DNA of 64,000 bases from Epiperipatus broadwayi (lineage: Eukaryota > Onychophora > Udeonychophora > Euonychophora > Peripatidae). Positions within the stretch are counted from its first letter, which is position 1. Every line of letters begins with the position of its first letter. The stretch covers positions 227,439-291,438 of the forward strand of contig JAQFVV010006857.1 in NCBI GenBank assembly GCA_028023455.1, given 5' to 3'. The notes beneath the pieces are model-generated. The model saw only the letters and a list, made by a program, of their open reading frames with translations. It searched no databases and was not told the DNA's origin. The translations under genes and the position numbers were made by a program. This document shows, in pieces, positions 12,701 through 25,158 of this stretch.

Positions 12701-13740
12701 GCTAGTTTAAGCATAGATAATACATTATCAAGATATTTGTATCTTCTAAATGCTTTTAACATTCTTAAGTTTTAACTTTAACATTGTTGGAACTTCTTAT
12801 AATCAATGAATAATGCAATGGTCAAACTCATTATTTGCCTTATATAAAAACAATTCAATTATTGGTAAAAAAATTGAAAGTCAACAGAAATTCCATACAA
12901 AAAATAATCAATTTGAAAAGTTCATTCTTCTTTTTTTTTGTTTAGCAAAACAGTTTAGAGAATTTTTTTTTTATGTTTCTATGTGCCACTTGTTGGATCA
13001 ATTTTGTGAGATTGAATATGTACAAGTTTTAGTGAATTTTTAAATTGAATTTTAGTTAAAACTTTTGAACTTTTTAGTGAATTCTTCTACGGAAGCACTC
13101 ATTCCATTCAATACATGAAGCCTTCGTCCTTGGTATGTATGTACACATATGCAATAAACTATGAATTAAAGGGTTATTTTCAACTAATTTATGACATATA
13201 CATAATATACATGAAGCCGCTCTCTTTAATATGATTTCAATATTGTGAATACAGTAAAATAAAATTATTGACGCATGTATAAACTTCGCAATTCAGAAAC
13301 AGATAATTTATATTTTGTATTGAATATATAAAAAATTTATATATAAAAATGGATTTTTTATTTTTAAATTTATTCATTTAATTTATTTTAAAAAAATATA
13401 CATAGAGTTTCTAAATTAATTTTTTTGTTTCATCATTTAAAAAAAGGTATATACATCACTTGCATATAAAGTTCAATAAATTCCAAATTGGCTTATAATT
13501 GCCATTTGGAGATTATTGTGCATGTCTAAGCAGGAGATATCTGTGACAGGCTCCTATTAAAATAGAAAGACATAAAATGTTAGAATGTTTTTCTATTCTC
13601 TTTAAAGAATAAAATGTTAAGTTTATTTGAATGATAAGAATCATAAGCAATATTTTATAAATTTAAACTGAATAAACAAACTTGGCTATTTGTAAGCCTA
13701 CAGCAATTAAAATCATTGCTCAGGAATCCCTAGAAAATAT
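9789..13740. repeat. AT-rich field of diverged, recurring segments
   Basis: Several motifs recur with heavy divergence, for example GCATTAATTCAAAACT followed by TTAATTAATAAAA and CTGGAA (9830, 11790, 12165), and a block around CCTACAATAATTAAAAAT with AGATCCCTAG (11270, 13700). The spacing is irregular, from a few hundred bases to about 2.4 kb, so this looks like old duplications rather than a regular satellite. ORFs here are short, low-complexity and unsupported. Confidence 0.5.
12285..13130. mobile_element. Possible non-autonomous DNA element with internal duplication
   Basis: Both ends carry a GACGAAG motif and an ACGGAAGCAC motif in roughly inverted layout: CAGTGACGAAGCGTGA near 12281, and its counterpart near 13120 read on the other strand. 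Inside, 12432-12660 and 12743-12965 are direct copies of one another (TTCTAAATGCTTTTAACATT, then GGTCAAACTCATTATTTGCC). No transposase is visible. The ends and any target duplication are not clear. Confidence 0.35.
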
Positions 13741-14639
13741 AAGTATATATATATTGTGATGACTATGAATCAGGTCACAGTGCTGATATAAATGTAAAAG
13801 TGAAATAATACAAAAGTATGAAAGGATATAAGTTTAAAAATAAAGGTTTTGATGTTACAGCATCACAATAACATAAGATTGAACAATATGTAGATAGACT
13901 AAATAAATATCAATATATTGCATGGAAAGATATGTCACCAAATATATACATATTAGGAACAAATTTTCAGAATTAAATAAATTTTAGTTGTTTATATAAG
14001 AAAAATTGCAGAGGATTGGGTAAATAATTTTTAGATTTATTCAAGGCTGGAAATTGAAATAATGTTAATATTTGTCTAACATCAACAAATATAATTATAA
14101 ATTTTGTAGTATGTGTTCACCAGACATAACTAAAAATTCAACTTTCAGTATAGTTTTTAGAGATTGACCTTTATGAATAAATACACCCACAGCCTTATAT
14201 TGTAGTAATAATTTTAATCAATTTAAAAATATAAGTGGCAGAGATATATATTTAAAAGAAATTAACTGATAGTGAGATTAATAATTTATAGTGAATTTAT
14301 GGTCGAAAATTCAGTTTTGTCAAGCTATGACATTAAAAAAACAAATCTCTTCAAATTATAAATAGTTAATTTGTATAGAATTAAATATATTTAAAGCTAC
14401 AATTTGAAAAAGAACATATTGTCTATGGAAGCCACAAATAATTAAAGATATGGAGAATGAGATTAAAACATCAGAGATATTTTTGAAAAACAGTGCGCAA
14501 ATGGGCGAATTATCTTCTGAGCTATGGAAAGCCTGTTTTTTTGTAAACAGATGAGTGATAATAGAGAAAGGTTATATGTCAAATAAAATATTTTACTAGA
14601 TTACAGAGTTCCTTAAAAAGACATTTAATAAATCAATTA

Positions 14640-15140
14640 TATAGTATTTAACCACTAAAACATCATATGATCACATTTTCTTATGCTTACACAAGCTATT
14701 AGAACAGTAGCAACTTTTTTCACACAATAGCACCACCTAATGCAAGTTACAATAATCAATAAATGCTAAAAGGTTGTGTGTTTAATTCTGTCTAGTGCCT
14801 ACTCATCCAACATCTCCACATTAGTTTCTAACTTAAGGGTTTCATCAGTGAGTAGCCTTGGATCTGAGACCAATGCAAGTAGATCTTTGAATCTAATGAA
14901 CCATCCAACACCCATCTTTTACCTTTTTAATTAACTATAAATCTATGAGTCCAAATTAAAAACACAATGTTTTCAATTTAAGCCAATTTGCTTGAATAAT
15001 CATACATATCGGAATCTAATTCGGCATCTATATATTTTGTTGTCTTTCAAAGTTTTTTAATAACCAGTAGTCAGCAATATCCTTTGGCTACTATAGCTTG
15101 CATCAATGGGTGCTATTGTATGGAAAATATATTAGCACCC
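14640..15140 (-). repeat. Hammerhead-family A repeat
   Basis: Antisense copy with the terminal block AACATCATATGATCAC at the left. The decayed ribozyme core on the minus strand lies around 14795-14860: CTGATGA, GAAAC, then TAATG in place of TAGTC, so the cleavage triplet is lost. The outer stem strands remain (ATCCAA and TTGGAT). Matches fade to the right. The gap 13741-14640 has no recognisable gene. Confidence 0.72.
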
Positions 15141-16420
15141 TTCTTCAGGTGATTCTAATAGTAATCCTAACTGCATCCATAGAAAAATAACCTTACCATA
15201 AGTCTACAGAAATAAGAAAGCAAACTACCAGAGCAGAATATTATTTTTCAATATATTCTTATTGCATTGATGATAAATTAAGCTTATATCTTTTGCAAGA
15301 TGACTGCCTAAGGGCCACCAGATGTGCATCAATCCATCTCTTCCCAGCCATGAAGTGGCTAGGAGACTAATATAAAACCTTAAATTGTAGACTGTTGCCT
15401 GGTGTACCAAAAGATGTGGTAACCATGCCCAGAATTAAATTATTTTGATGCCTTAACATAGATTATATAATAACAAGTTATTAAAACTGACTTGCGATGA
15501 TTCAAATCATTAATTTATACATGGCTTTAGAGAGAACTGTGCTAGAAAAGGAAATTCAATTGTAAATTAATATTGGATTTTCTGATTCAAAATCAATTTA
15601 TATACAATGTATTTAACAATAATACATAAACAGAGAGTTTCAGTAAATAATACTGATGAGAAATTTAGACATTTCAATTTGATAAAATCTAGGTTTGAAG
15701 TATAAATAATTTGAAATTTTATAAGGAAATTATTATTTTATTGTATAATGCAGTTTTTTTTTATTTTTGAGAGTTTGTATATGGTATTCGTAACTCTTGT
15801 GACGATAGATGAAGATTTTGTATATTAAAATAAAATTTAATGTTGCTCTTTGCACTAATATTTTTTTCTTCTTTTTTATTTTATTCATATATTAACATTT
15901 AAGTTGTAATAGGTAAGAATCTGAAGCTTTAAGTCATAGACTGATAATTTTGTAATTTAATGAATAGCAATTCAGAATATTAGTAGACAATAATGAAATA
16001 AATTTAAAAAAAAAAAACAACAAACTAGTGTTTTAGGAAATGAATATATATCTGGTAAACATATGTTTCAAATCATTAAATGTACTTATATATAACCATG
16101 ATGTAATTATATTGATTTCTTTATTTCATTTGCATTAATAACTATGTTGATAATTTGTTAACTCAATATAAGCTTATTTTAATATAAGTCCATGTTTTTC
16201 CCAAATAACTAATACATTAAAAATAATTAGCATTGCAATCATCATTCTAAGAATCTATGCTTTACAATAACCAAAAATGAGAAGCAAATTGCAGAAAGGT
16301 TAGAATCAAATTCACACAAAAGCCTTTATTCTGAAGATTATGCCAATACTTCCCATTGTCAGGTAGAAAAAAAAAATTATCTTTAGCATAACTTTTAGCA
16401 ATCATTTAGGGTTAATAAAA

Positions 16421-16672
16421 AATAATGACCTGTGCTAATTGCTCTAACAAGCTTATTGATAAATGCCAGCAAGAGAAAATCTATATCTAGAAACCACACC
16501 CTAACCTCAGACCAATGGTTTCATGCTTTGGCACTCCTCAGTGAAATGCTAGGATAGTTTCAGATACTAGAACTGAGGTTAGGGTGTGGTTTCTAGATAG
16601 AGATTTTTAAATGTTTTCTCTTGCTGACATTTATCAATAAGCTTATTGGAGCAATTAGCACAGCTCATTATT
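16421..16672. repeat. Fold-back of hammerhead-family B repeat
   Basis: Left arm 16421-16509 and right arm 16573-16672 are inverted copies (shared blocks include AAGCTTATTGATAAATG and CTAGAAACCACACC) around a 63-base centre. The centre plus the left arm carries a minus-strand hammerhead motif. The right arm begins with TGAGGTTAGGG, which is the base sequence predicted just 3' of the ribozyme cleavage site. The flanks 15141-16420 and 16673-16900 have no recognisable gene. Confidence 0.8.
16501..16550 (-). ncRNA. Hammerhead ribozyme motif, family B copy
   Basis: Read on the minus strand: stem I strand ATTTCA, core CTGAGGA (16535-16541), stem II GTGC/GCAT closed by a CAAA loop, GAAAC (16518-16522), a 3-nt loop closed by an extra C-G pair, cleavage triplet GTC (16510-16512), and the returning stem I strand TGAGGT. 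All canonical core positions are present. Stem I pairs in six positions, two of them G-U. The last pair before the core is A-U here and U-A in the copy at 58756, a compensatory change. Activity is untested. Confidence 0.75.
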
Positions 16673-16904
16673 TTTTATTTACAAGCTTAAAAAAAAGATT
16701 GATTTTTAGGTTAATGTTTATCTGAAGGTTTGTGATGGTGGCATTTTAGTATTAATTATTTGGACTTCATAAATCAACCCAATGTGCTATACATAATATC
16801 TGGAAAACACTAATTAACTTTGCTCTTAAGAAAAAAGTGGAAAAATCACAAGGACACTCATAAATAAGTATATGAAATTTCTACTGACAGTTGCCTTTGG
16901 CAGA

Positions 16905-17030
16905 ATAGTTCAGTTGGTTAGAGCATTACTTTAAAATTCAGTATTCAATAATCTAAAGGCCAGATTCCATTTCCATGCTAGTGCTGTCACTGGTCAGGGC
17001 AACACCCAAAGAAGAGAGAATAATAATACC
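16905..17030 (+). mobile_element. tRNA-derived SINE
   Basis: It has an A box, TAGTTCAGTTGGTTAGAGC, and a degenerate B box, GGCCAGATTCCAT, about 45 bases later. These are followed by a non-tRNA body (GTGCTGTCACTGGTCAGGGC) and an AAAGAAGAGAG-type tail. The head looks like a pol III promoter of tRNA origin. The body differs from the other SINEs in the window. No clear target duplication was seen. Confidence 0.65.
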
Positions 17031-17605
17031 ACTCAAAATATTGTGTTAAATATTAACCTGTGAGCTAATATTAACAGTTGAGTGTGTTTAGAAAGTTTAA
17101 ATAAAGTTAAAATTTTTCTAAAGACATTCAGTTCTTAATAATAAAGATGATGAAAATAGTGCAACAAATAATTAATACTAATTTGATGTTAATGATGTAT
17201 CTGGAAATGTAACCAATAGCCTGAAAATGACATTATGATAGAATAATTCTAAATTGTACAGAATTCTTCATTTGATCATCAGTGACAGCTTAAAAATTAT
17301 TTATGAGAATATTACATATATCTGCAAACTAATAGACCAGTTGACTTTTGGCACTCAATCTGGGGCAATAAATCATAAGCAATATTTACCTTTACATATG
17401 GGTTATCAGCTTCTTGATATAAATTTTAAAGTGAAATGATCAAAATAAAATCTTTGAGACCCTTATTCAAAAAAATGAACTAAATATTGAGAATTACTTA
17501 GATATATACCTTGAATACAGAAATGATATAATTGCATAGAAAAAATAAATATAATTCAAATATATGAAATAAAATGTGATGGTAGACTAACTAAATTGAA
17601 ATTAA

Positions 17606-17985
17606 ACCATTAAACATCACATGATCACCATTCTTTATGCTTACACAAGCTGTTTACACAGAGGCAAAATTCGCCATACAGTAGCGTCACTCAATACAAG
17701 CCAGAGTAATCAATGGACGCAGGAAGATTTGTGCATAAAACCCCTATTTAATGCACATTCATCCAATATCCCCAGATTAGTTCCTAGTTTGTGGCTCTCA
17801 TCAGCAATGAGCCTTGGATCTGAGAGCATTGTACCAAGATCTATGGATGTAATACAATCCTCCAGCAGTCACCTTTTACCTCAATAGTTAGCTATAAATC
17901 TTTGAGCCAAAATGGAAAGTTTTGCCTCGTTGTAAACAGCTTATGTAAGCATAAAGAGTGGTGATCATGTGATGTTTAGTGGTTT
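17606..17985 (-). repeat. Hammerhead-family A repeat with terminal inverted repeats
   Basis: The ends are inverted copies of about 50 bp: AAACCATTAAACATCACATG at the left and its inverted form, ending GATGTTTAGTGGTTTA, at the right. The minus-strand ribozyme region (about 17765-17825) retains CTGATGA and the outer stem ATCCAA/TTGGAT. It has GGAAC for GAAAC and AATC for the cleavage region, so it is decayed. Short ORFs across it are incidental. Confidence 0.8.
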
Positions 17986-17994
17986 AATATCAAT

Positions 17995-18395
17995 CCTGAC
18001 CAATAGGATTATGGTAAGTGTGGTTATTAAAGAACCAAAAATACCAAAAAGTATGGATGCTGAACTGAGTTCAGATTTATATAACTATACAAGCTAATGA
18101 GCTTGATTCAAAACATTATTGAGTTTTCATTTTGGATTCAAAGCTTTATAGTTAGCTAGAGACAAAAGATAGCTACTGAAGGGTTGCATTAGATTTCTAA
18201 GATCTACATGCAGTGCTCTCAGATCCAAGGCTCTCACTGATGAAAGCCACAGGCTAGAAACTAGTCTGGGGATATTGAATGAGTAGGCATTAAATAGGGA
18301 TTTTATGCACAAATCTTCCTGCATCCACTGATTACTCTGATTTGCAATGACGCTACTGTATGGAGAATTTTGCCTCTGTGTAAGTTGAAATTAGA
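17995..18395 (+). repeat. Hammerhead-family A repeat, sense
   Basis: A fairly complete copy with the 5' body (TATGGATGCTGAACTGAGTT) also seen at 53310, the ribozyme at 18231-18272, and the 3' body GATTTTATGCACA. It lies tail to tail with the antisense copy at 17606-17985. The stretch 17040-17600 on the left holds no recognisable gene. Confidence 0.8.
18231..18272 (+). ncRNA. Hammerhead ribozyme motif, family A copy
   Basis: Core CTGATGA at 18237-18243, stem II AGCC/GGCT with an ACA loop (18245-18255), GAAAC at 18257-18261, a two-base TA loop, GTC at 18264-18266, then TGGGGA. Compared with the copy at 53478, the outer stem II pair is A-U here and G-C there, a covarying pair. An A-A mismatch replaces the usual G-C pair directly next to the core in both copies, so cleavage may be slow. 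Confidence 0.68.
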
Positions 18396-21300
18396 GTAAG
18401 GCAGATAATAAATAGTATACTAGATTTAAAAAGAACATGCCATTCATTGTGTAGGAAGAAAGCTATATGATATGAAGAATAAATAATATACTGTACTATT
18501 AAATGATAAAAAAAGCAGGCCAAAATAATATATATATATATATGTTAACAAGAATGGAAACTGATATTTGAGAGACAGAACCAATGATAACAGCAGATAA
18601 TAAGGAGAGTCCAAAATCTTCAATAGTGAAAAATTGTGAACAATTTGGAATGGAGAACTTATCCAAAACAAATAGAAAATGATTTTAAACAAATGAAAAA
18701 CTTTCATGAAGAAACGAGAATGACAAAAAAGGATAAAAGAAATATTTTGAAAAATAGAGAGACTGAAGAATCCAAAAATAAAGAAAAGATTGGAAATGTT
18801 AAACACAATGAGGATAAAACTGATACAGATATTATAAAATAATCCCAAAATAAAGAAGCTTCTGAAGCTGAGCATACAAAGATTGAAGAATAAGCATGGA
18901 AGAAAATTACATTTGGAAGATATTTGTGAATATCTTGAATAAAAAGATTATTACTATGAGAACTGAATCAATTAGTATCATAGCAGAAGTTAAAGTTCAA
19001 ATTCTGGAGAAAGTCATTACTCCTACACAGAAGTGTTTGGCTCTTAGTAACAACAACTGAAAGATAACAAAAACTTGTCAGAGTATCATATTCACTATGA
19101 ATGTATTCTTCACTTATAATGTCTTAGAAATGGGATATAGCTTGATGGAAATGAAGCTACAGATTTGATACTAGACAAATGATTCTATAATTAATGCTAA
19201 AACTAGAAGATCAAGACAGAAGGAAGCTGCAAACATTTTTAAAGCACTTTCAAGATTTGTGAAGACAAAATATAAATTTGTTCCAAATGTGAAAAAAAAT
19301 GAAAAGCTAAGAAGGAAGAAGTCTAAAGAGACAAAAACTGTGGAGTGATTATGATAATTAGTACATGCTAGTGCAGGTGAAGGTTTTATTAATTGTCCAT
19401 TATATAAAATTGGCCAAATTTAAAAAAAAGAGCAATTAAAGATACTAACTTTTATTATCAATTATAAACTTGTTAACTTTAATAAATTGAAGATAAAATA
19501 AAGGTAATCATTTAAATGCTTGAAATTAGATCTCTTTTCAAGTTTAGTTGTTTAAGGAAGAACTTTAAAGCATATCTCAGCATATATTTTCACAAAACCT
19601 GATAAATATTTTGTTGGCATAAGTCATTTGTATTAATCATGGGAAAAAAAGAACTATCATTATTGAAGAAATTGACTGATTAGATGTGTTAAATTATTTT
19701 TTCCACATAAAATTTTTTATTTACCTGTAAAACTTCTCCCACACTTCAGAACTGCATTCACAAATATAAATTTATCAAGTATAATGTTTATGGATCGATT
19801 TAGAATTGTGATAAATAGGTATCTATATTAAAATGCATTCATAAGAATATTTAATATAAAGAAGTATAATAAAATTCCAGTGTTGCTAGAAATATTTTAT
19901 TTTACATTCAAAACATTTTAGTGAATATCAGTAGGTGGTATATACTCAAGGGTTTTCATCTTTCTCAGGAAAGTAATTATTTTATTAATTTGGAGATAAT
20001 AAAATTAAAGTTTTATTACTGATTTAATTTATAATGAATAGTAAAAATTAGAGGATATTAAAAATAAAAAAAATTAAGGGTTGTTCATGAACATATATAC
20101 AGACAGGTATATACATGGTAACCTATATTTATTTTATATTTCAATTTAATATTATATATTTTATTTTATATTATATGAAATATTTTATTTTATTTATTTT
20201 TTGTTGTTTATTATCATATTTGAATTATTTTAGTTTTATTATGTTTTGTATTTCTTATGTTTCTTTATTTTTAATTTTATTTATTACATTAGTTTACTTA
20301 CATGTTTATTTTATTTATCATTATATCATAATTCTGAGGGACAATTGACATTGAAATGTTAGATTATGTGTATATATATTTAATAAAAAAAATTTTTTGT
20401 TATAAAATGTTTGATATAGAATATATAAATTGTATTTATAATAAACATGACATCAAATAAAAATATAAAATACAAAACAAGTGCTTTTAGCTGAATAAAT
20501 GAACATTTTTACCAAAATAATAAATTACTATATGCTATTCCTGTTGACTGTGCCAATGTTTTGCTATGTCCCAACTCAAATTGCTGGATAACTAGCAAAA
20601 TAGTAATAATTATCCCAAATTTAAACACCAACACACAACCAAAGTGAACAACTTAGTTTTAAGATAATTTGATATTGTACAACCCAGTAACTAATACACA
20701 CCCAAAAAAAAAAAAACAAAGATATAAACTATACAATAATATAAATACATATGCGTTATATATGCATGATATTGGTTTAATATATATATACCCAACTACT
20801 TAAAAGAAAAGTCCTTCGCTTATGCGGTTCTATAAAGTTCAACAATTAGGAAAGATGTATTTTACTTCTACTAAAGTCTTGCTCTTAATTAAACTCTGGA
20901 CAAGCCCTTGAGACATTCACAAAATAATAATAAGATTTAGGCAATCTGCTTAGTCACTAGTCAGCTTGTTCACCTATAGGAGGCAAGATCTTGGGAATGA
21001 CGTTCACCAATGATCTTCCACTGCTTCAGGAGTGCAACGAGAATGGGAAACTCAGAAAAGAAAAAGAGAACAAACTATTCATTTCTCTCTAGTTTTTATT
21101 CTTTTTTTTCTTTTGTGTTTTTTTCCTTTTTCTGGAGTAATTATTTTTACTCAAAATCCAGGTGGAAAGTATTTTTTTATTTTGTTGGTTGTAGTTATTT
21201 TTTGCCTGAACCTATTTAACTCTGTTACTAGTTTTCCTTTACTTCCATTAACACAATAGATTCATTATATTTTTATCTAATTGAAAATCACTTAATTTGT

Positions 21301-21480
21301 ACAAATTTATTTCCCAATAAATTTAATTAAAAATTTTTTTTCCCTTTTATCTCTAGGAATTTGTTGCTTATATAAGCTATATTTTTTTTTAAAATTAGCC
21401 CAATTAAAGAATTCTATGTATAGAAATTTATTTCCTATAGAAGCTAATTTATTCCTAAATCAGTTTAATCAAAGATAATT
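18396..21480. other. No recognisable gene
   Basis: AT-rich sequence with low-complexity ORFs on both strands (for example 18444-18875 minus and 20115-20348 plus, rich in I, L, F, Y). A lysine- and glutamate-rich plus frame at 18636-18842 has no known domain. The sequence around 18640-19430 has somewhat more purine-rich, codon-like texture and may be a decayed retroelement, but I cannot place it. Confidence 0.5.
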
Positions 21481-21489
21481 CTATCCAGG

Positions 21490-22045
21490 GTCAATCAGAG
21501 AGGGGGGAGGGATCCGGAGGGACAGCTGCCCTGGGCCTCAACTTGGCAACTCAATATATTAAACAAAAATATAGAAGGCAAAGCAATGCCACAGCTTGTA
21601 GAATGGCTTTAATTTTACAGTTAAATAACCAAAAAAAAATATTTGAGAAAAACTTTTCCAAGCAGGCATACCATGAGTCAAAAATGTAAGCCAGTTTAGG
21701 GATGAGGTGCCAATTTGACGACTCTGCACAAAAGTAACTGCAGTGCTTGGTGACTGGCAGAACTAATAGTCTTAGCCCCCTATCAGTCAGTTCTGTGCTA
21801 ACAGTGTTTTACAATACTAACAATGCTAGAGTGAATCTACCCTATCCAAGCGCTATCTGGATCTGATCTGCTTTCTCATTTCTGTGACTCATAACTAACT
21901 GATCCTGAAGTCCTGTGTTTGGCCCTATAAGTAAAAACTCTCATTTCTCCCCCCCCCTCCTCCATGTTCTTATTTTAAATTTTGATGGGCCTCTAAAATA
22001 TTAGTTGCCTCAGGCCTCGCATTTTCTCTGAAATGTCCTGATTCT
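21490..22045. mobile_element. Possible non-autonomous hAT-like element
   Basis: This GC-richer island opens near CAGAGAGGGGGGAGGGAT and has CAGCTGCCCTGGGCCTC soon after. At its right end GGGCCTCTAAAATATTAG and TTGCCTCAGGCCTCGC give weakly inverted counterparts. Such GGGCC-rich ends are familiar from hAT-type elements. No transposase frame is present and no target duplication could be fixed. The flank 22046-24060 is AT-rich without recognisable genes. Confidence 0.35.
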
Positions 22046-24061
22046 ATTTATAAGAATTTATTTCCTATACAAGCCAAATTTATTTATTTCTAAATCAATT
22101 TAAAGATATTTTCATCTACAGGAATTTATTTAATCGCATTCATGCTAAATTTATTTTTAATAAATTTAACCAAAATTGAATATTTTAAACTATAAAGAAG
22201 ACATTATAATATTATTATTATCAAATGGCAAATAAAAATTAATTATAGAAAAATATTACTAAATACTGATACTAACAATGTTTATTAACCCATAATTTAT
22301 CCAAATATTTATATAAAATAAGAAAAAATTAGCTTTTACATATCTTTGATAGCTTCACAAAGTTTTTACTGCTACTAATAATATATTTTCGGGAGAAAAA
22401 AATTTTAAAAAGTTTATCAAAAACTTGACAGCAAATTTATCCATGCACCTCACACATTTTAAAAGATTTTTTCCTTTCTTGTTTAGATTTACATTTTTCA
22501 AATAGAAGTTAGGTAGACAAAAATAAATTCTAACACTAAAATGATAACATCTCAAAAAATAAAATATACGTTATATATACTTTATAATAATGACTACAAA
22601 CTCAAAAATTATTAGAGGACCTTAAATAATTATAACAAAATAAATAAAAAGACCTTTAAATATAAATGTTCTTTTTTTCTTCTATTTTTTTTTAATAGGA
22701 ATATATTTTAATTTAGATATCTTTATCTATTACAGATACATAAATAGTATACTTGTTTGGTTGATATTTATAAAGACAATTCCAGAATGTTGAAAAAAAT
22801 TTATAAGTAGGCAAAAGGTTACACAAATTAATAAATTAACACATATAAAGATGTTTCACTGCTATTTGTAAATTATTCAGTCAATTTCCTCAAAGACAAC
22901 AATTCTCCCTTTTTTAAATATATATATAAATAACCTCTGCAAAGAAAATATTTATTAAGTTTTATAACAATTTATGCTGAGACATGTATTAAAGTTCTTC
23001 TTACGCAACTACACTTCAAAAAAGATCTGCTAAGTTCAACCATTTAAATGTCTACTTTCTATGTGTTCATTGGTCTAGTTATTTTATACTGATCATGGAT
23101 TAACTTTACGTTATTTGGGATTTGCTGGAATTGATGAGCTGTAATTGATAATAAAAGTAAGTTCATAGATTTATAAATATAAAACAGAAAAAAATAAATT
23201 GATACAGCTATGAAATCTAAGTATTTTCTTTCATTTTTCAGGTTCTATAGTACAGGTCTTGAACAAGAAGTCAGAAAGCATGGATAACATTTAGATTAAT
23301 GGACCTAAACTAACTTTCTTTAATTCTGTATTTTATATATCTTACATGGTATTAGATAACTAAGAAACTCAGAGAAAGAAGTCTCATATAATCTTCTATT
23401 TGAAATTACATGGCTTTTCAATGATAAGATGAAAAATTCTATTCTAATTTTAATAGCAATTGTTTAGAGATTAAATAAAAATTGTATTAAAAAAATAGTA
23501 AAATTAAAATAAAAAAAAAATAGTGATGTTGCTTTAAGTAATTTTCCTGTAAATCCACAGTCTAAAGAGAGATTGTTTGAAGGAAAATATAATTGTATCA
23601 ATTTCTCTGTGAATAACTTTAAAATTGGCTGCACAAATTAAATTTTAATTAAATCTCTCAAGCATATTTTCTTCACATACACTGTTTGTCCTTTGGAGTA
23701 ATTGAAAGTCAAGAAAAAAAAATTAATACAACCTCAATCTATTATTCATATTTTCATTCATGTATATATGTTCCTACATATATTTAGGAATGTGCATGCA
23801 GATATAACATGTATCTCTATTTGTATGTACTTGCATGAATATAATATATTTAATTAAATTTACTTTTATAATTCAGACTTTTGATTTTAATTTAATCCTT
23901 TAGGTTCTTTTTTAGTATCTGATTATCATAATACGATTTTAAAAATTTCAAAATTCATTATATATATATTTTTTCATATTCACAGACTCATTGATCCTAA
24001 CAATAAATAAATATATATATATTATAATTTCTAGTTTAGTTTTATACATTTAAATATGCAA

Positions 24062-24452
24062 TAAGTATTTTGAGAATTAAAATAGGAAGCTAAGGGACTA
24101 AAAATAAAGGCGATATATTAAAGTCATTTAGATTTTGAAAATAATGCAATTGTTTTTGAAATTATCAGGAAAATGTTGCAAAAGCTATCAAATGAAAATA
24201 AGAATGTAAGACTAAAAATAAATGCTAAAAAGACTAAAGTAATGTTCAGAGTTTTTGATCAAAATAATTTAATATTTTCTATTTCGAAAGGTTTTTAACG
24301 ACAAAGAAAGATACAATGTGTGAGACAGATGGATAAAAAAAGGAAGTTTACTGTACCAATGTGAAAAAGAAAAGCTGTGATTTGGAGAAGATGGGTTAAA
24401 TTTGATGAGACTTTCATTGTATAATGGATTGATAGTGATTGACAATGATAAA
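24062..24452 (+). mobile_element. RTE-like LINE fragment with internal deletion
   Basis: The plus frame reads EIIRKMLQKLSNENKNVRLK then INAKKTKVMF, equivalent to LKINVKKTKVMF of the copy at 7370-7561. It then jumps directly to the 3' untranslated part (GTGAGACAGATGGATAAA, GATTTGGAGAAGATGGGTTA) and ends near GATTGACAATGAT. The C-terminal coding part has been deleted. ORFs on the minus strand here are shadows. Confidence 0.7.
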
Positions 24453-25158
24453 ATATTACAAAAAATTGACAATTTTTTAAAAATATTTTAATGAATAACA
24501 AATTTCAATAAAATGAGTTTTTTAAAAAAGCATACCATAGTAGCATCTTATTTTACTCACAACATTCTACTCATAACAATGGATAAATAAAACAATTTTT
24601 ATTAAACACAAAGTTTTGTGAAAATAATCTAAAATTTTTATATATTTATCATTTAATAAATCACAATTTATTTAAAATAATCTTAAATAGTGCTAACACA
24701 CTTATTACATAAAGCTGTATAAATCAATAGCAATTAAAATGGCTTAGCGCTTTCGAGAAAACAAATTTCTCATAATCATAGCCTGTTGTGACTCATTCAC
24801 TGGAATGATTCTATGTGTATAATATGAAAACTTTATGCAAATGAGTCAATTAGCCCATCTTTTTGATATAGCAAAACATGCTTCTTTACGATTAATGGTG
24901 AAGGAGTTTTCTGCTATGAAGTAAGACTCCTTTACCTTACGTTTAATATCATGCCTTTCAGTACAAACTAATTTTGAAAGTGAAATGATAATGAATTTAC
25001 CAAAAAATCTTAGAGAAATAGGACATTAACATGATATTAATATGAAATAAATATATACAAGTACTTCAGCTTCACTATTTTGAGTATGAAGTATTTATTT
25101 TTGCAACATACAATATACTCTCTTCCCCACAAAATAGAAAGAAAATCTAATTACTTAC

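Noticed and set aside
15225-15410. ORF containing DGLMHIWWPLG, tested as the YBEY metal-binding exon
   Set aside because: The spacing does not fit HGxxHLxGYxH, and the segment adjoins a repeat.
18444-18875. 143-residue hydrophobic ORF on the minus strand
   Set aside because: It is low-complexity translation of AT-rich DNA, rich in F, I, L and S, with no domain. The opposite strand has an equally unsupported lysine-rich frame.
20115-20348. 77-residue membrane-like ORF
   Set aside because: Its composition is explained by T-rich low-complexity sequence. No start context or homologue is recognisable.
22355-22555. 66-residue ORF with cysteines on the minus strand, tested as YBEY exon 3
   Set aside because: It lacks HGxxHLxG and has no fitting splice acceptor or phase.
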